A stretch of 64,000 nt of DNA from Thermococcus nautili (GTDB lineage: Archaea; Methanobacteriota_B; Thermococci; Thermococcales; Thermococcaceae). Of this stretch, positions 33,223 to 41,295 are shown one piece after another (the first letter of the stretch is position 1; every line of letters begins with the position of its first letter). The notes under the pieces are model-generated. The model was given only the letters and a program-made list of their open reading frames with translations. It was not told the origin of the DNA and made no database searches. The stretch spans positions 496,001 through 560,000 of the forward strand of contig NZ_CP007264.1 of NCBI RefSeq assembly GCF_000585495.1. The letters are read 5' to 3'. Made by a program: the position numbers and the translations under genes.

Positions 33223-36200
33223 TCAAACCGCCCTCCAGAAGGGGTCCTCCTTGGCCTTGACCTTGGCGGTCATCTTGAGGGCCCTCATGTCGCTCTCATC
33301 GAGCTCGTTCTTGAGCTGTTTGAGAAGTATTATGACGTCGTTCTTGGTGAGGTCAACGTAGAGGGTCTCGCCGGGGTGGATGTGCCTGCCGACGATGGCA
33401 CCTTCAATGGCTATCGCGACGGCGTCGCCCTTCTTGGCCTCCTGAACGAAGTCGTTCTTGTTCTTGATGGACTTGATGACGCCGACTTTCTCGCCCGTTT
33501 CCTTGATGAGGGTCACTCCCGGCTTTATCCTGCCCTCAAGGACCTCAACACCGACTATTGCCGGCTTGCTCCTCCTGAAGACGTAGCGCTCGTCAGGGTA
33601 GAGCCTGATGACGCCCGGGAAGGTGACGTTCTTGAGGAGCTCGCGCTTCTTCTTTTCCTCTTCCGCCTTGACCCAGGCCTCGTAGTCCTCTATGAGCTTG
33701 TAGATGATGTTCCCGACGAAAATCGGCACCCCCTTGGCCTTCGCGACCTCTTCTGCATCTTCGTTCACCTTGACGTTGAAGCCGAGAACGACGCCGTACT
33801 TCGGCTCCTCCTCCCGGACGCTCAAAGCCTCCATGACGTCGGTCTTGCTGATGTTTCCAACGTCGGCCTTCCTTATCGGAATGCCCTTCTCCTGGAGCTC
33901 CTTGCTCAAAGCTTCGAGGCTTCCGAGGGTGTCGGCCTTGACGATGACGCCTATTTTACCAGTGCTTATGACGACGCTCTGTATCTGGTTCAGGATTTCC
34001 TGCTTGGCCCTCTCCACTTCCTCCTCGCTCCTCGCCGCTATTACCGGTGAACCGGCCAGAGCCTCTTCGAGACCCGGTGCGGCTATCTTCACACCGGCAG
34101 CGGCGGTGACCTCGTCAACTTGGTCAAAGCGGAAGCGCGGGTCGCGAATCTCGTCGAGGGGCTTCGGCTTGAGCAGGGCGCGGATTTTGGTCACTATCGC
34201 CTTGTCCTTTCCGCCGACCACTATTGTGTCGTCCTTCCTCAGCGTTCCATCGTAGATTATGACGTCTATCGTTGTTCCGAGGCCCATCTCCTCCCTGACC
34301 TCGAGAATCGTTCCGCGCGCCGGTCCCTCGACCTCTATCTTGAGCTTCTGCTCGAGGTACTTCTGGCTGAGACCCGCGATGAGAACGAGAAGCTCGGGAA
34401 CGCCGATGCCGTATTTGGCCGAAATCGGGACTATCGCCAGCTCGCGCGTGAAGTCCTGAACGCGGTCGAAGCGGTTTGCCTGGAAGCCGAGCTCGTAGAA
34501 CTTGCCGATGAGCTCCCAGAGCTTGGTTTCGAGCTCCTGAACGGCCCTCTGGTCCTGCTTCTTAATGTTGACCAAAAACGGCTCGTCCTCCTCGACCACC
34601 CAGCCCTTTATCCTGTCTATCTTGTTTGCTGCCACTATGAAGGGCGTCCTGTACCTCCTGAGTATCTCGATGCTCTCTATGGTCTGGGGCTGAAAGCCCT
34701 CGTTTATGTCAACGACGAGGACGGCCAAATCGGCTAAGCTACCTCCCCTCGCGCGCAGGCTTGTGAAGGCTTCGTGACCGGGTGTATCGATGAAGAGCAG
34801 GCCCGGAAGCTTTATCTCGCCCTTCCAGAGCTTTATGAGCGGTCCGGCGAGCTGTTTGACGACGTCAATCGGAACCTCCGTCGCTCCGATGTGCTGGGTT
34901 ATTCCGCCCGCTTCCTTGCCGGCGACGTTCGTCCGCCTAATCCTGTCGAGGAGCGTCGTGTTGTGGACGAGTATCCCGTTGGCGACGAAGTTGTGGGTCT
35001 CGGTGGTTAGGTCGTAGACGTAGCCGTCGTAGTCGAACTCCTCGACTTCCTCAACGGGGATGAAAACGAAGTTCTCGGCGAGGTTGCGGACGTAGGCGAC
35101 ATCGCTTGAATCGAACTCCCTGTTGCGCCAGACCTCAAGGAGCTCCCTTCCGAGTTCCGTAAGCTTTCCGTCCTTTATCAGGCCGTCCTTTTCGAGGGCT
35201 TTGAGGTAGTTGTGGTCCCCGGACTTGCCCTCAAGCACCGCGAGCTTCCTCGCGAGCGTTGGGGAGCCCCTCTCGATTGCATCGAGAATCCTCATCAGGG
35301 TCTCGTAGCTCGGCGCCTCGCTGGACTCGTACTTTGAGTAGAACGGAACGAAGGAGTTGAGCTCCGTCCTCGTGAACCCGAAGAGGAGCCTGAGGCGCTT
35401 GAGCTCCTCAAATATCGGGTAGGTTTCGCTCTTCTTGCTCCTCTCTATCACCCTTTCAAGGCGCTCGGCCTTCTCCTTCACGGTAAACCCGATGAACCGC
35501 CTGAACGCCTCAAGGTTCCTCCTGCCCGAAATCACGAGGGTTGTGTATTCCGAACGGTAGAGCTTTGAAACTATGCCGAACCTGAGAAGGACGAGTGAAA
35601 GCCCCTCAAGGAACTCCCGAGATGCACTCGTCACTTCGATTCTGACGTCCTTGAGGCTTACGTGTCCGTCGGCGTCGAAGTATCCCCTGAGGAACTCGGC
35701 AACGTATTCCCTCGGTGCGACGAAGAGAACGTTCGGAACCTTTATGCTCCTCGCCTTCTGCCTCTCTGGATAGTCAAAGAGGGCGCGGATGAGCCTTATC
35801 AGGGCGTTCTTTCCATTCCTGATTTCAATCTCCCATGAGGTTTTTCTCCTCACTCTGACGAGCTCGACGCCAAGGGCCTCCACTGCCTTGAGCCTCTCAA
35901 ATACCTCAACGTCGTTGTTGGCTATCTTCTCCTGGCTCCCGTCGCCAAACATGACGCCGGCGAAGTAGAAGAGGGCCTTCCATTCATCGTCCGTTTTCGG
36001 GAGTCTGATGTAGTGGACCGGCTTGCCTGAGCGGTGAATTCTCGGTGTGAACGCTATCCTCTCAACTCTCTCCCAGAGGCCTTCAAGGTCCTCGGCGCGG
36101 AAAACGTTGGAGCGGACCTTGTACTCCTTTTCTCCTTTGAACCTGTCCCTAATCTCATTGAGAACGTCTTCCTCAAGCTTCACTATAAGTTCTGGAGTCG

Positions 36201-36651
36201 AGAGCTTTCTTCTCACAAAGCGCTCAAAGACGTCCCTCTTCTCGTTGGCATGGATGAACCTCGGAACCGCGACGTAGTCGCCGGGCCTGAGCTGGTCCGC
36301 CCGTTTCCATCCCATCGTCGTGAGGAACGGATGCTCCGGAGTCACAGAAACGCTGTGCCAGTTCTTCAGTCTGACTCTCACCATCTTGCCCCTGTGCCTG
36401 ATGCGCCACACGTGGGTTCCTGTGTGTAGAGAAACTCTTGCATCCCCTCCTGCAGACGTTATCGGGAGTGAAAGCTCCCTGATTTCCTTTTCATCGTCGC
36501 GCTCAACAACCCTCTTTCCAATCCTGAAGAGCTCTTCGAGCGTTATCCTCCCAAGGCCCGGGACGACGACGGTCTCGCTCGGGAGCAGGCACTTGCCGTG
36601 GTCAACATGACCGAGAACCGCTATGATGGGCTGTCTAATCCTCTTTGCCAT
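33223..36651 (-). CDS. infB: Translation initiation factor IF-2 (aIF5B) with intein
   Basis: A 1142-residue precursor. The host protein (598 residues after splicing) is the GTPase that joins ribosomal subunits and positions initiator tRNA. Its G1 loop GHVDHGK-TTLLD is interrupted by the intein. G3 (DTPGHEAF) and G4 (ANKIDR) follow, then the beta-barrel domains and the C-terminal domains. The ATG at 36651 is chosen because CAGGTGATGAAG precedes it; a frame start at 36675 lacks that signal. It follows ndk in the L7Ae operon order with the membrane-protein gene diverging upstream. Without splicing the P-loop would be broken, so splicing is essential. Confidence 0.97.
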   Translation of the reverse strand: MAKRIRQPIIAVLGHVDHGKCLLPSETVVVPGLGRITLEELFRIGKRVVERDDEKEIRELSLPITSAGGDARVSLHTGTHVWRIRHRGKMVRVRLKNWHSVSVTPEHPFLTTMGWKRADQLRPGDYVAVPRFIHANEKRDVFERFVRRKLSTPELIVKLEEDVLNEIRDRFKGEKEYKVRSNVFRAEDLEGLWERVERIAFTPRIHRSGKPVHYIRLPKTDDEWKALFYFAGVMFGDGSQEKIANNDVEVFERLKAVEALGVELVRVRRKTSWEIEIRNGKNALIRLIRALFDYPERQKARSIKVPNVLFVAPREYVAEFLRGYFDADGHVSLKDVRIEVTSASREFLEGLSLVLLRFGIVSKLYRSEYTTLVISGRRNLEAFRRFIGFTVKEKAERLERVIERSKKSETYPIFEELKRLRLLFGFTRTELNSFVPFYSKYESSEAPSYETLMRILDAIERGSPTLARKLAVLEGKSGDHNYLKALEKDGLIKDGKLTELGRELLEVWRNREFDSSDVAYVRNLAENFVFIPVEEVEEFDYDGYVYDLTTETHNFVANGILVHNTTLLDRIRRTNVAGKEAGGITQHIGATEVPIDVVKQLAGPLIKLWKGEIKLPGLLFIDTPGHEAFTSLRARGGSLADLAVLVVDINEGFQPQTIESIEILRRYRTPFIVAANKIDRIKGWVVEEDEPFLVNIKKQDQRAVQELETKLWELIGKFYELGFQANRFDRVQDFTRELAIVPISAKYGIGVPELLVLIAGLSQKYLEQKLKIEVEGPARGTILEVREEMGLGTTIDVIIYDGTLRKDDTIVVGGKDKAIVTKIRALLKPKPLDEIRDPRFRFDQVDEVTAAAGVKIAAPGLEEALAGSPVIAARSEEEVERAKQEILNQIQSVVISTGKIGVIVKADTLGSLEALSKELQEKGIPIRKADVGNISKTDVMEALSVREEEPKYGVVLGFNVKVNEDAEEVAKAKGVPIFVGNIIYKLIEDYEAWVKAEEEKKKRELLKNVTFPGVIRLYPDERYVFRRSKPAIVGVEVLEGRIKPGVTLIKETGEKVGVIKSIKNKNDFVQEAKKGDAVAIAIEGAIVGRHIHPGETLYVDLTKNDVIILLKQLKNELDESDMRALKMTAKVKAKEDPFWRAV
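34960..36591 (-). mobile_element. IF-2 intein with LAGLIDADG homing endonuclease (544 residues)
   Basis: The intein starts at Cys21 of the precursor (after GHVDHGK) and ends with VHN before Thr of TTLLD. Block A is CLLPSETVVV; block B has SVTPEHPFL with the conserved T-x-x-H; the C-terminal blocks are YVYDLTTETHNFVANG and ILVHN. The endonuclease motifs are FYFAGVMFGDGS (block C, about 209-220) and FLRGYFDADGHVS (block E, about 300-312), with acidic residues retained, so the endonuclease may be active. Full-sized inteins at this site are known from Methanocaldococcus, and shorter ones from Pyrococcus. Confidence 0.95.
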
Positions 36652-36742
36652 CTTCATCACCTGAGCATAACTCATGGCTGGCCTTTTAAAGGGTTCGGGG
36701 CAAGGATTAAAAAGGCTGGTGGTAACTCTCGACGGTGGTGAG

Positions 36743-37609
36743 ATGATAGCGCTCGCACTCGGCGTGATTGTTGGCCTTGGGCTCGCGTTCCTGCTTGGAA
36801 AGGTGAAGGGCAGAAGCTACGAGCTGACGATGGCCCTCTACACTCCTCTGTTCGTCTACATAATCGCCGACGGCCTTTCAATGAACGTGAGCGGAAACAT
36901 ATTTGTGAGCACGCCGTTCGGTGACTTTCAGCCAGGGGAGCTTGCAGGAGTCCAAACGTTTCTTGCGCTCATTCTGACTATTATCTACGCTGGCTTCCGA
37001 GGAAAGAGAGCCCTCACCGTTGATGAGTTCCCGAGCGTCTCACTTTTGACGTGGATACTAATCGCCTTTGGAATTGGGTTGGCCGCCAGTGAAAGCCAAG
37101 TACTGCTCATCCCGGGCCTTGCGCTTTATATTCTACTCGGGGCACTATCCCGGAGAAACCCCCTCGGGTGGCTCAGGGCAACTCCGTGTCAGGGAGAACT
37201 TGCCGACATCGTCGGTTCTCGCGGTCTATCGTGTCTAACTGATGAAGACGGTCTCACTATATATCGGGTTGAGAACACCCTGGTCGTCGGCGGAAGACTC
37301 CCGCGGGAGTTTTCCCGGTGGAAGGACGTGGTGGAGTGTATGGCTGACCCTGGAACCGGCCGGACGCTCCGTGTCATATCTTACCTCGTCCCGCTGGCAC
37401 TTCCTTTCATCGGGGTTCTGATGGGCCCAGGAGTCCTCACGGCACTGGTTCTCGCGGTGCTCGCAGTTCCGCTTTACTTCGGCCTGCTGATAATCTCTGT
37501 CAGGAAGACGAGGTCGGCGATGGAACGGGAATGCGAGGAGGTCATTGATGAATATGCCAAGTTTGTCCGGGAGAGAAAGAGGGGAAAGAGGGAGTTCGTT
37601 ATCGGCTAA
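36743..37609 (+). CDS. Membrane protein, unknown
   Basis: A 288-residue protein with a signal-anchor-like first helix, about five hydrophobic segments in the first 130 residues, a soluble stretch (ELADIVGSRGLSCLTDEDGLTIYRVENTLVVGGRLPREF), then two further membrane segments and a charged cytoplasmic tail. No transporter or enzyme family is recognised. The ATG at 36743 follows GGTGGTGAG; a frame start at 36674 would overlap the infB promoter region. Divergent from infB and convergent with ndk. Confidence 0.75.
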   Translation: MIALALGVIVGLGLAFLLGKVKGRSYELTMALYTPLFVYIIADGLSMNVSGNIFVSTPFGDFQPGELAGVQTFLALILTIIYAGFRGKRALTVDEFPSVSLLTWILIAFGIGLAASESQVLLIPGLALYILLGALSRRNPLGWLRATPCQGELADIVGSRGLSCLTDEDGLTIYRVENTLVVGGRLPREFSRWKDVVECMADPGTGRTLRVISYLVPLALPFIGVLMGPGVLTALVLAVLAVPLYFGLLIISVRKTRSAMERECEEVIDEYAKFVRERKRGKREFVIG

Positions 37610-37624
37610 TCTTTCTTTTCTCAT

Positions 37625-38149
37625 TTATCTCTCAAGGCAGTCCATCGTGTCAAGGTACTCCTTCCTTGCCCTCGCGTGGGTGTGGTAGAACCAGTCCGCC
37701 GCTTTACAGTAGCTGTAGAGCTCCTCCGGCTTGAAGTAGAGGCTTATCTCTCTTTCGGCGCTCTCTGGGCTGTCGGAGGCGTGGATGACGTTGTATATCG
37801 CATCGCCGACGTCGAGGCCGTAGTCGCCCCTTATGCTTCCGGGCTCAGCATCCTTCGGGTCGGTGGCGCCGGCCATCTTCCTGACGACGCTTATGGCGTA
37901 TCTGCCCTCCACGACCATCACGACGCTCGGGGCCTTGGTGATGTAGTCTATCAGAGCCTCGAAGAAGGGCTTGCCCCTGTGCTCCTCGTAGTGCTTTTCG
38001 GCGAGCTCGCGGTCAATCCATATCATCTTCATTCCCACTATCTTGAGGCCCCTCTTCTCAAAACGGCTTATGATTTCGCCCATGAGGCCTCTGACAACGG
38101 CGTCCGGCTTCAGAATAACGAGGGTTCTCTCTATTTGCTTGTCGGCCAT
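37625..38149 (-). CDS. ndk: Nucleoside diphosphate kinase
   Basis: A 174-residue enzyme that moves the terminal phosphate between nucleoside tri- and diphosphates. The active histidine is in [16 protein letters not shown], and [13 protein letters not shown] and [21 protein letters not shown] are classic. Length is a little above bacterial Ndk, with a C-terminal extension typical of Thermococcales. The start is ATG 38149 after GGTGTTGCCG. It sits in the conserved L7Ae-S28e-L24e-Ndk-IF2 cluster. Confidence 0.97.
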   Translation of the reverse strand: MADKQIERTLVILKPDAVVRGLMGEIISRFEKRGLKIVGMKMIWIDRELAEKHYEEHRGKPFFEALIDYITKAPSVVMVVEGRYAISVVRKMAGATDPKDAEPGSIRGDYGLDVGDAIYNVIHASDSPESAEREISLYFKPEELYSYCKAADWFYHTHARARKEYLDTMDCLER

Positions 38150-38243
38150 CGGCAACACCGCTTATAGAATGGGGCGCGCGGTTAATAGGTTTTTTGGAGT
38201 CCTGGTAGAAACGTCAAAGTGTAAAGGATTGAAAAGAAAGAAA

Positions 38244-38447
38244 TCACTTCCTCTTGGCCCTCTGAAGGCGAGCCTCCTGGAAGGCCTTGGTCCACTTGAG
38301 CTTCCTCGGGTTCCTGCCCATGAAGTAGTACTTCTCGCACTTGCTGGAGCAGAAGAAGAGCACTCTGCCGTCGTTCCTGACGAACATCTTGCCCGTTCCC
38401 GGCTCGAACTCCCTTCCGCAGTAGGAGCAGACGTTCCAGCGGGCCAT
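38244..38447 (-). CDS. rpl24e: 50S ribosomal protein L24e
   Basis: A 67-residue zinc-ribbon ribosomal protein. [19 protein letters not shown] has the first CxxC, and [11 protein letters not shown] the second, CxxxC. Basic C-terminus (ARLQRAKRK) for rRNA binding. The start is ATG 38447 following GAGGCGTTGAAA; two bases separate it from the rps28e stop, so the two are translated from one mRNA. Confidence 0.97.
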
Positions 38448-38449
38448 TT

Positions 38450-38662
38450 TCAACGCCTCCTCCTGATTTCTCTCGCCTCACGCTCGGTCTCCCTGAGGAT
38501 GACTATGTCGCCGACGCGAACGGGACCCTTAACGTTCCTCCTGATGACGCGACCCTTGTCGCGCCCCTCGAGGATTCTGACCTTGACCTGGGTAACGCCA
38601 CCGGTGACGCCGGTTCTTCCAACGATTTCGATAACCTCGGCGGGGTAGCCTTCGTCGCTCAT
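38450..38662 (-). CDS. rps28e: 30S ribosomal protein S28e
   Basis: A 70-residue S1-like small-subunit protein: [32 protein letters not shown] and the strongly conserved C-terminal [14 protein letters not shown]. Standard length. GAGGTGTGAG before ATG. Second gene of the L7Ae operon. Confidence 0.98.
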
Positions 38663-38729
38663 ACCTCACACCTCTGAAAGACTCGCGGGATGAACCTTAA
38701 ACCTTTCGTGATAAGGAAGGAAAAGGAGC

Positions 38730-39101
38730 TCACTTCATGAGCTCCCTAACCTTCGTGGCAATCTCCTCAACGAGCTCGCGGGCCTTGCCGGGCTCGATGA
38801 TGGCGACGCTCGCGGCCGGAACCTCGATTCCAGCGGCGGCGCCGAGTTCCTTCTTGCTCGGAACGTAGATGTACGGAATCTCCTTCTCCTCACAGAGCGG
38901 CGGAAGGTGGGCAACTATCTCCTCGGGGTCAACGTCCTCGGCAATTATAACGAGCTTGGCCTGGCCCCTCTCGACGGCCTTGGTGGTCTCGTTGGTACCC
39001 TTCCTTATCCTTCCGGTGTCGCGAGCAATCTCGACGGCCTCAAGGGCCTTCTCGGCAAGCTCCTGGGGAACCTCAAACTTCACGTAGCTCGGCTTCGCCA
39101 T
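38730..39101 (-). CDS. rpl7ae: Ribosomal protein L7Ae (K-turn binding, sRNP core)
   Basis: A 123-residue protein that binds K-turns in 23S rRNA, C/D and H/ACA guide RNAs and RNase [33 protein letters not shown] is the RNA-binding block and [14 protein letters not shown] the conserved C-terminal loop. GGAGGGATGAAAG precedes the ATG. The predicted leader (about 35 bases) contains a K-loop-like element, so the protein may regulate its own mRNA. Three guide RNAs that would use it lie in this window. Confidence 0.98.
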   Translation of the reverse strand: MAKPSYVKFEVPQELAEKALEAVEIARDTGRIRKGTNETTKAVERGQAKLVIIAEDVDPEEIVAHLPPLCEEKEIPYIYVPSKKELGAAAGIEVPAASVAIIEPGKARELVEEIATKVRELMK

Positions 39102-39104
39102 CTT

Positions 39105-39139
39105 TCATCCCTCCGAAACCTCATCGTTCATCCAGTTTT
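39105..39139 (-). promoter_or_regulatory. Possible L7Ae-binding K-loop in the rpl7ae leader
   Basis: The TATA box TTTTAAAT (about 39160-39167) predicts transcription from about 39138. The leader then begins with AAAACT (39139-39134), which can pair with GGTTT (39120-39116). The loop between them reads GGATGAACGATGA, with GGA on one side and TGA on the other, as in a K-loop. The Shine-Dalgarno GGAGGG follows within a few bases. Autoregulation of archaeal L7Ae through a leader K-turn has been reported in other archaea; here it is inferred from the fold. Confidence 0.45.
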
Positions 39140-39176
39140 GCGAGGGGAGTTTGGGCGAGAATTTAAAAGGGTTTCG

Positions 39177-40358
39177 CTATCTCACCTTCCTCAAAACGAA
39201 CTCGCAGTGTTCTGCCCCCATCGCCTCGCACTTGGTCTCTTCTCCCTCCCAGCGCTCTCCCGTGAATTCTGTGAGGAACTGGGCAAGCGAGCCGGCGTAG
39301 TTGGGGTGGAACGGATAAGGATAACCTTTTCCGCTCGGGAACAGGTTTGTGCCCCTAATTATTATCACGGAATCCGAGAGCTCAACGAGCTCAAGTTTTC
39401 CGCCCCCACTGGCAATCGTGAACTTGAAAATATCCTCAAGGGCTTCTTCTATGCTAGTGTTATGCCTCTTCGAGTACTCGCCATAACCAATAAACTGCTT
39501 CTTGCCCCAAGTGTAGAGGAGTTCTTTCCCTTTTTCGGGTCCGAGGAAGTCGTAAACAGTTTCTATGAGGCTCCTCTCGGTCACTTCCTCCAGTATTTGA
39601 ACCCTTAAATCCTTCAGCCAGATAGTTCCGTTCTCACCAGCCCTGAGCTGAGCCTTCAACCCCTCAAGGCTCTGGTAGTGCTCTTTCATTGGACTAATAC
39701 CATTCCGGGTTCTCATGTAGGCGAACTTTGGCTCAACGACACGAAGGGGCTGGAGGGAGCGCTTGACTTCCACTACTCCCTTGGAAACCTCAACAACGTA
39801 GTCAAAGGGGATTAATATTGCGGCTAGGTCTGATTTTTCGAACACATCAGAACAGACCGCGACAAAAGTCGTCTTTCCGAGGGACTTGACAGAATTAACG
39901 AGCCTCACAACGGCTTTTATGTAAATCTTCGGACTGGACTGAAGGGTGTACTGGGAGGTAACATCGTCTATGACCAGAATATCGTACTCGTCCCCCTGAA
40001 GGGCCTCCCTTATGATTGCCGTCGTTATGCCCAAATCCAGCGGGTTTGGAAGGACGTTCCGCCCGCCCTGAATGCCCTGGCCGTAGAGGTTCGAGTAGCC
40101 GTCCAGTATCGTCAGAGAGTCGTCGAGAAACGGCTCGTAGTCTATACCGTGATTCCTAAGCTCCTTGAGAAGCGTGGACGGCGGCTGTCTGAAGTCGACC
40201 ACTAGAACCCGCTTGCCGGCTTTGAGGGCCTCAAGGACCGCCTGATGCATTAGGATGACGTTATCGTACTCTATTGAGCCTACGAAGGCAACGCTTGAGC
40301 CCTCCTCAACACCACCCCCCAGGATGTCGTCAAGCTGTCTCACTCCCAGTGATAGCAT
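39177..40358 (-). CDS. KaiC/RecA-like domain protein with C-terminal V4R domain
   Basis: A 393-residue protein. The first 230 residues follow the KaiC/GvpD RecA fold (LDDILGGGVEEGSSVAFVG, then the Walker B-like YDILVIDDVT), but the Walker A position reads GSIEYDNVI and lacks GKT, so ATP hydrolysis is doubtful. The last 150 residues form a V4R (4-vinyl-reductase-like) small-molecule domain ending TGERWEGEETKCEAMGAEHCEFVLRKV, whose Cys and Cys-His set could bind a metal. A TATA box (GGTTATAAG) lies near 40390-40400. Probably a sensor or regulatory protein; function unknown. Confidence 0.75.
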   Translation of the reverse strand: MLSLGVRQLDDILGGGVEEGSSVAFVGSIEYDNVILMHQAVLEALKAGKRVLVVDFRQPPSTLLKELRNHGIDYEPFLDDSLTILDGYSNLYGQGIQGGRNVLPNPLDLGITTAIIREALQGDEYDILVIDDVTSQYTLQSSPKIYIKAVVRLVNSVKSLGKTTFVAVCSDVFEKSDLAAILIPFDYVVEVSKGVVEVKRSLQPLRVVEPKFAYMRTRNGISPMKEHYQSLEGLKAQLRAGENGTIWLKDLRVQILEEVTERSLIETVYDFLGPEKGKELLYTWGKKQFIGYGEYSKRHNTSIEEALEDIFKFTIASGGGKLELVELSDSVIIIRGTNLFPSGKGYPYPFHPNYAGSLAQFLTEFTGERWEGEETKCEAMGAEHCEFVLRKVR

Positions 40359-40475
40359 TTTATCACCTCTGGAGCCTCTGCAGGCCTTCTTATAACCTTT
40401 GCGTGTAGTACGATGCGCATTAGAAAAGGTGCATAAAGGTTCAGAATAAACCCAAAGAGGAAGCAGACGGGACGA

Positions 40476-40534
40476 TATCAGTAGCGGCCAAGCTCATCAT
40501 CCCTGGGGTCAGAAAATAAAGAAACTCATCACGG
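40476..40534 (-). ncRNA. C/D box guide RNA downstream of the zinc-ribbon gene
   Basis: On the minus strand: C box GTGATGA (40532-40526), a 13-nt spacer, D' box CTGA (40512-40509), 8 nt, C' box ATGATGA (40500-40494), a 12-nt guide GCTTGGCCGCTA, and D box CTGA (40481-40478). All four boxes are perfect and the spacing is canonical for archaeal 2'-O-methylation guides. The first spacer is almost all A/T and may not guide; the second is GC-rich. The terminal stem is weak. It begins about 12 bases after the stop of the 203-residue gene, so it may be processed from that mRNA. Confidence 0.75.
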
Positions 40535-40544
40535 CATCACGCGG

Positions 40545-41159
40545 TTAACTGTTCTCCCTATCGTAGCCCCTGTAAATCTCAAGACTCCTCCTCGCCCTCG
40601 CGCGGGGAATGTGGTGTCCCATGAGGGCGACTATTCCATCGGCTTTGGCCTTTCCGTGGTGGAGCATCTTCCTCTCTGTCTTAATCTTCTCAATCCTGAA
40701 GGTGTAGCCCCCGACTTCAACCACCTCTCCGACCGCGAACTCCTCATCCCTCGGCACCTTGACGCGGAAGGACTGCGTGAGCCCCTTCGGCATGTAGATG
40801 GACACCTTGATGACCTTTGGATACGTCAGGCTCTCGCCCCAGAGAGTCACTATCTCGCCGACCTTCGCCCGGTTCACCCTCTTTCCGCCTTCAAGCTCGA
40901 TTCCGGTAATCCTCACCTCGTCTTCCTCGGTCTCGACGATGTCGCCGACCCTAATCTCCTCGCCCTCCGGGAGCTCGGCCTCGCTCTTGAAGCTCCTCTC
41001 GTGCTTGCTGACGATGAGCGGAACCTTAACGAGCTTTGGAAGCGTCACGTGCCATACGTTGCCACATTCGTTACAGCGAAGGGTAAGCTCCCTTCCGCGC
41101 TCCTTGATGACCTCAACGTCATCGCTACCGCACTCGGGACAGATGAAGTACTCCTCCAT
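40545..41159 (-). CDS. HVO_0476-family zinc-ribbon protein
   Basis: A 204-residue protein with an N-terminal zinc ribbon (CPECGSDDVEV and CNECGNVW, about residues 6-36), then two similar beta-barrel or KOW-like repeats (EIRVGDIVETEEDEVRITGIELEGG and EFAVGEVVEVGGYTFRIEKIKTE). The layout is that of the archaeal HVO_0476 family, thought to bind nucleic acid; its role is unknown. ATG 41159 follows GGTGAGAGAC and a TATA box CTTTATAAGT is at 41191-41200. A C/D box RNA follows its stop. Confidence 0.85.
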   Translation of the reverse strand: MEEYFICPECGSDDVEVIKERGRELTLRCNECGNVWHVTLPKLVKVPLIVSKHERSFKSEAELPEGEEIRVGDIVETEEDEVRITGIELEGGKRVNRAKVGEIVTLWGESLTYPKVIKVSIYMPKGLTQSFRVKVPRDEEFAVGEVVEVGGYTFRIEKIKTERKMLHHGKAKADGIVALMGHHIPRARARRSLEIYRGYDRENS

Positions 41160-41295
41160 GTCTCTCACCAGAGGGGAAGAGTGGCGGGGGACTTATAAAG
41201 GTTCTTTAAATGGTCAACTCAACTTTACCAAATTCTGCAAAAATTGTAAAGTCAAGTTTGCCAAAACCTAAGAAAGGAAGCAAGAACAGGCCGGC

